NCBI GenBank assembly: GCA_964479045.1
Contig: CAYZJI010000017.1
Location: 1 to 34,972 of the forward strand
DNA length: 34,972 nt
Direction: 5' to 3'
DNA from: 2-02-FULL-47-50 sp964479045
GTDB lineage: Bacteria; Pseudomonadota; Gammaproteobacteria; Eutrophobiales; Eutrophobiaceae
This document shows positions 32,816-34,972 of this stretch, piece by piece. The stretch's first letter is position 1. Each line of letters opens with the position of its first letter. The notes beneath the pieces were generated by a model, which made no database searches, had not been told where the DNA came from, and saw only the letters and a program-made list of their open reading frames with translations. Made by a program: the position numbers and the translations under genes.

Positions 32816-34543
32816 TTAACGAATAGTATATAAACGTCCAAGCGGTACTTTTTCCATGGGTTCACATGTACACAGTTCACCATTTACTTCAACCCTGTAT
32901 GTTTCAGAATCTACAGAAATGTCCGGGAGAGCATCATTCCATAACATATCATGCTTTGTCAGTTCCCTCATGTTTGATACATTCATACATTTCTTGGTCA
33001 AGTTCAGCTTCTCAACTATGCCGGACTCGAGTGACGCTGATGACATAAAATTCACACTTAAAGTGTTCTTTGCCTTACCTATGCCACCCCACATTTTTTT
33101 ATAGTATAGAGGAGCACACATACAGAGTGATGCATTAGGATCTCCGGTTACAGACCATGCAGGGAATCCTCCTTTAATAATGACTTCCGGTCTAACTCCG
33201 AAAAATTCCGGTTTCCATAAAACAATATCCGCGAGTTTTCCCGGCTCCAGGGTACCGACATACCTGTCAATTCCAAATATTTTGGCAGGGTTGATTGTGT
33301 ATTTAGACAGATATCGCTTGGCTCTAATATTATCGTTATTTTTTCCCTTATCTTCTGAAAGTGCACCCCTTTCTGATTTCATGTGAGATGCTACTTGCCA
33401 TGTTCTCATGATTGTTTCAGAGATTCTTCCCATACCCTGTGAATCTGAACCCATAGCACTAATAGCGCCAATATCATGAAGAACGTCTTCTGCCGCTATG
33501 GTTTCATACCGAATCCTTGATTCTGCCAATGCTATATCTTCCGGTATTCTTGGATTAAGATTATGACTTGTCATTGTCATATCGAAATGTTCATCAAAAG
33601 TATTGATACAATATGGATTTGATGGATTTGTAGATGATGGTAAAACATTTTCTTCGCTACATATTTTTAATATGTCTGGCGTATGTCCACCGCCTGCACC
33701 CTCAACATGGTATGCATGTATTGTCCTTCCATCTATCGCTCTAACTGTCTCGTTCAGGTATCCAGATTCGTTTAATGTGTCAGTGTGTATTTGCACCTGT
33801 ACATGTAATTTATCTGCAGCTTTTAGAGCTGAATCAATAACTGCAGGCATGGCACCCCAATCTTCGTGAATTTTTAATCCGATCGAGCCTGCTCGTATCT
33901 GTTCTTCTAGTGGCCCTGTGTGGTTTGCAGAGCCATTTGATATAAAACCGAAATTTAAAGGGTATTCTTCTGCTGCCTGCAACATATATCCAAGATTGGT
34001 AGCGCCGCTGCAGGCAATAGGTACCGATGTAGTCCCAAGACCGCCACCAATCATTGTAGTTATGCCGGATGATATTGCAGCAGGACATTGCTCAGGATCA
34101 ATGAAATGTACATGGCTATCAATGCCGCCAGCAGTTACGATAAGTCCATCTGCACAACGCACATCTGTTCCGGCTCCTACAATCAAGTCCTTGTCGACAC
34201 CATCCATAATCATTGGATCACCTGCTTTTCCGATTGCTTTTATAATTCCATCTTTTATACCAATATCTGCCTTAACAATACCAATAACCGGATCAAATAT
34301 CGTGGCACAGGTTATTACCAAATCCAGAGCACCATCATCGTTTAATACATATCCATTTACACCAGTACCTGTTCTCAAGGTTTTCCCGGGTCCAAAGACC
34401 AGTTCATCACCATAGCATAACAGGTCTTTCTCAATTTCAATCCAAATATCGGTATCACCCAAACGAATCCTGTCACCTACTGTAGGACCGTATAACTCAA
34501 AGTATCTACGTCTGGATAAAGACAGCTTCTTGATATCATTCAT
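32816..34543 (-). CDS. ureC: urease alpha subunit homologue with altered substrate pocket
   Basis: A 575-residue catalytic subunit. All nickel ligands are present: H144 and H146 (GGIDSHVHF), carbamylated K224 (GLKIHEDWG), H253 (IHTDTLNES), H279 (HAYHVEGAGGGH) and D367 (SDSQG). The general-acid flap His is kept (H327), but the flap Cys is Ser326 and the next His is Asn328. The normally invariant pocket loop, GTGPA.GT.ATT.TPG, is replaced by LGTTSVPIACSGATN and is three residues shorter. The spacing shift between H146 and K224 confirms the deletion. The residue after D-S-Q is Gly instead of Ala. The nickel site should assemble, but substrate preference may differ from urea. ATG 34543 overlaps the ureAB stop by eight bases; a start nine codons earlier has no family support. 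Confidence 0.93.
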   Translation of the reverse strand: MNDIKKLSLSRRRYFELYGPTVGDRIRLGDTDIWIEIEKDLLCYGDELVFGPGKTLRTGTGVNGYVLNDDGALDLVITCATIFDPVIGIVKADIGIKDGIIKAIGKAGDPMIMDGVDKDLIVGAGTDVRCADGLIVTAGGIDSHVHFIDPEQCPAAISSGITTMIGGGLGTTSVPIACSGATNLGYMLQAAEEYPLNFGFISNGSANHTGPLEEQIRAGSIGLKIHEDWGAMPAVIDSALKAADKLHVQVQIHTDTLNESGYLNETVRAIDGRTIHAYHVEGAGGGHTPDILKICSEENVLPSSTNPSNPYCINTFDEHFDMTMTSHNLNPRIPEDIALAESRIRYETIAAEDVLHDIGAISAMGSDSQGMGRISETIMRTWQVASHMKSERGALSEDKGKNNDNIRAKRYLSKYTINPAKIFGIDRYVGTLEPGKLADIVLWKPEFFGVRPEVIIKGGFPAWSVTGDPNASLCMCAPLYYKKMWGGIGKAKNTLSVNFMSSASLESGIVEKLNLTKKCMNVSNMRELTKHDMLWNDALPDISVDSETYRVEVNGELCTCEPMEKVPLGRLYTIR

Positions 34544-34972
34544 TTTCGTAATATCCCAGTTTTTTTGCACGGCCTAGTGCTGCTTTGTATATGTCAGAAT
34601 TATTTGTGTCTCCCTGTGTAAGTCCTCCGAGACCATAAACTTCTCTTTTGCCACCTAATACCACAAGTTCTACTTCACGTTCATCGCCAGGCTCGAATCT
34701 GATAGACGTTCCAGCAGGAATATTGAGCCGGTATCCGAACGAACGACTTCTGTCAAACTTCAATGCTGGATTGACCTCAAAAAAGTGGTAATGTGAGCCG
34801 ACCTGTACCGGCCTGTCACCCGCATTCCGAACAATAATTTTTTTAGTCTCCTTTCCTTTATTTATCTCTATATAGCCTTGTCCAAATCTTACTTCTCCAG
34901 GTTTTTCAGAAGACCGTGGTCTCGATCCTTCGCGAATTGGATCATGAATACATATCAATTTTTGTCCATCAT
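34536..34972 (-). CDS. fused urease gamma-beta subunit, C-terminal part (5' end outside window)
   Basis: The frame is open to the window edge and reads DGQKLICIHDPIREG at the start. DG.KLV.VH.PI is the C-terminus of the gamma subunit (UreA), and it runs without a stop into the beta subunit (GEVRFGQGYIEINKG, GDRPVQVGSHYHFFEVNPALKFDR, GYRLNIPAGTSIRFEPGDEREVELV). It ends with an extra tail, NNSDIYKAALGRAKKLGYY, which resembles the C-terminal tail of Helicobacter UreA. This is therefore a gamma-beta fusion of the Helicobacter type, with about 100 N-terminal residues missing from the window. A TTG at 34958 could be mistaken for the start, but sequence before it is coding. Its stop overlaps the ureC start. 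Confidence 0.9.
   Translation of the reverse strand, partial: DGQKLICIHDPIREGSRPRSSEKPGEVRFGQGYIEINKGKETKKIIVRNAGDRPVQVGSHYHFFEVNPALKFDRSRSFGYRLNIPAGTSIRFEPGDEREVELVVLGGKREVYGLGGLTQGDTNNSDIYKAALGRAKKLGYYENE

Noticed and set aside
34536..34958. TTG at 34958 as the start of a stand-alone UreB
   Set aside because: Codons before it are in frame and encode the UreA-type end DGQK, so the gene is a gamma-beta fusion running off the window.

Overview
The window comes from a proteobacterial chromosome, most likely gammaproteobacterial. The best pointer is the minus-strand block uvrC - pgsA - tRNA-Gly(GCC) - tRNA-Cys(GCA) - tRNA-Leu(TAA), which is the Escherichia coli order uvrC-pgsA-glyW-cysT-leuZ. 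Genus cannot be set from the sequence alone. Three compositional zones are visible by eye: an intermediate-GC backbone (about 1-20,940), a GC-rich scrambled zone of decayed genes (about 21,200-25,250), and a strongly AT-rich island (about 25,280 to the right edge).

Backbone. From left to right: the tail of a zinc alcohol dehydrogenase; a giant nine-PAS, two-GAF c-di-GMP protein with a degenerate GGDEF and an intact EAL domain; a decayed second EAL tail; an AsmA-like protein with internal repeats; an AI-2E family exporter; an APC amino-acid permease; a DUF2970 protein; and a CBS-pair protein. Then comes the tRNA block, into which a formaldehyde-activating-enzyme-like gene has been inserted between tRNA-Gly and tRNA-Cys. 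Upstream of it lie pgsA, uvrC and a family-5-type uracil-DNA glycosylase. A tightly packed three-gene operon follows (LCAT-like lipase, di-heme c-type cytochrome, catalase-fold lipoprotein), plausibly a lipid or hydroperoxide oxidation unit at the cell envelope.

Scrambled zone. This holds a frameshifted IS91-family transposase and a secreted alpha/beta hydrolase broken by stops and frameshifts, with short direct and tandem repeats and little intact coding. It looks like the scar of past insertions and separates the backbone from the island.

Island. A MocR-type (GntR plus aminotransferase fold) regulator faces a minus-strand gene set. In transcription order this is a fused urease gamma-beta subunit (cut by the window edge), ureC, ureG, ureD, ureE, ureF, and then two genes homologous to the small and large subunits of N,N-dimethylformamidase (DmfA1 and DmfA2). 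The UreC homologue keeps all nickel ligands and the carbamylated lysine, but its usually invariant substrate-pocket loop is shortened and replaced, and the flap Cys is Ser. The DMFase large subunit keeps the Tyr/Tyr/Glu residues expected for its iron site. The most notable hypothesis is a two-metal (Ni plus Fe) amide/urea-type hydrolase system under a PLP-dependent regulator, using a small amide or substituted urea rather than (or in addition to) urea itself.
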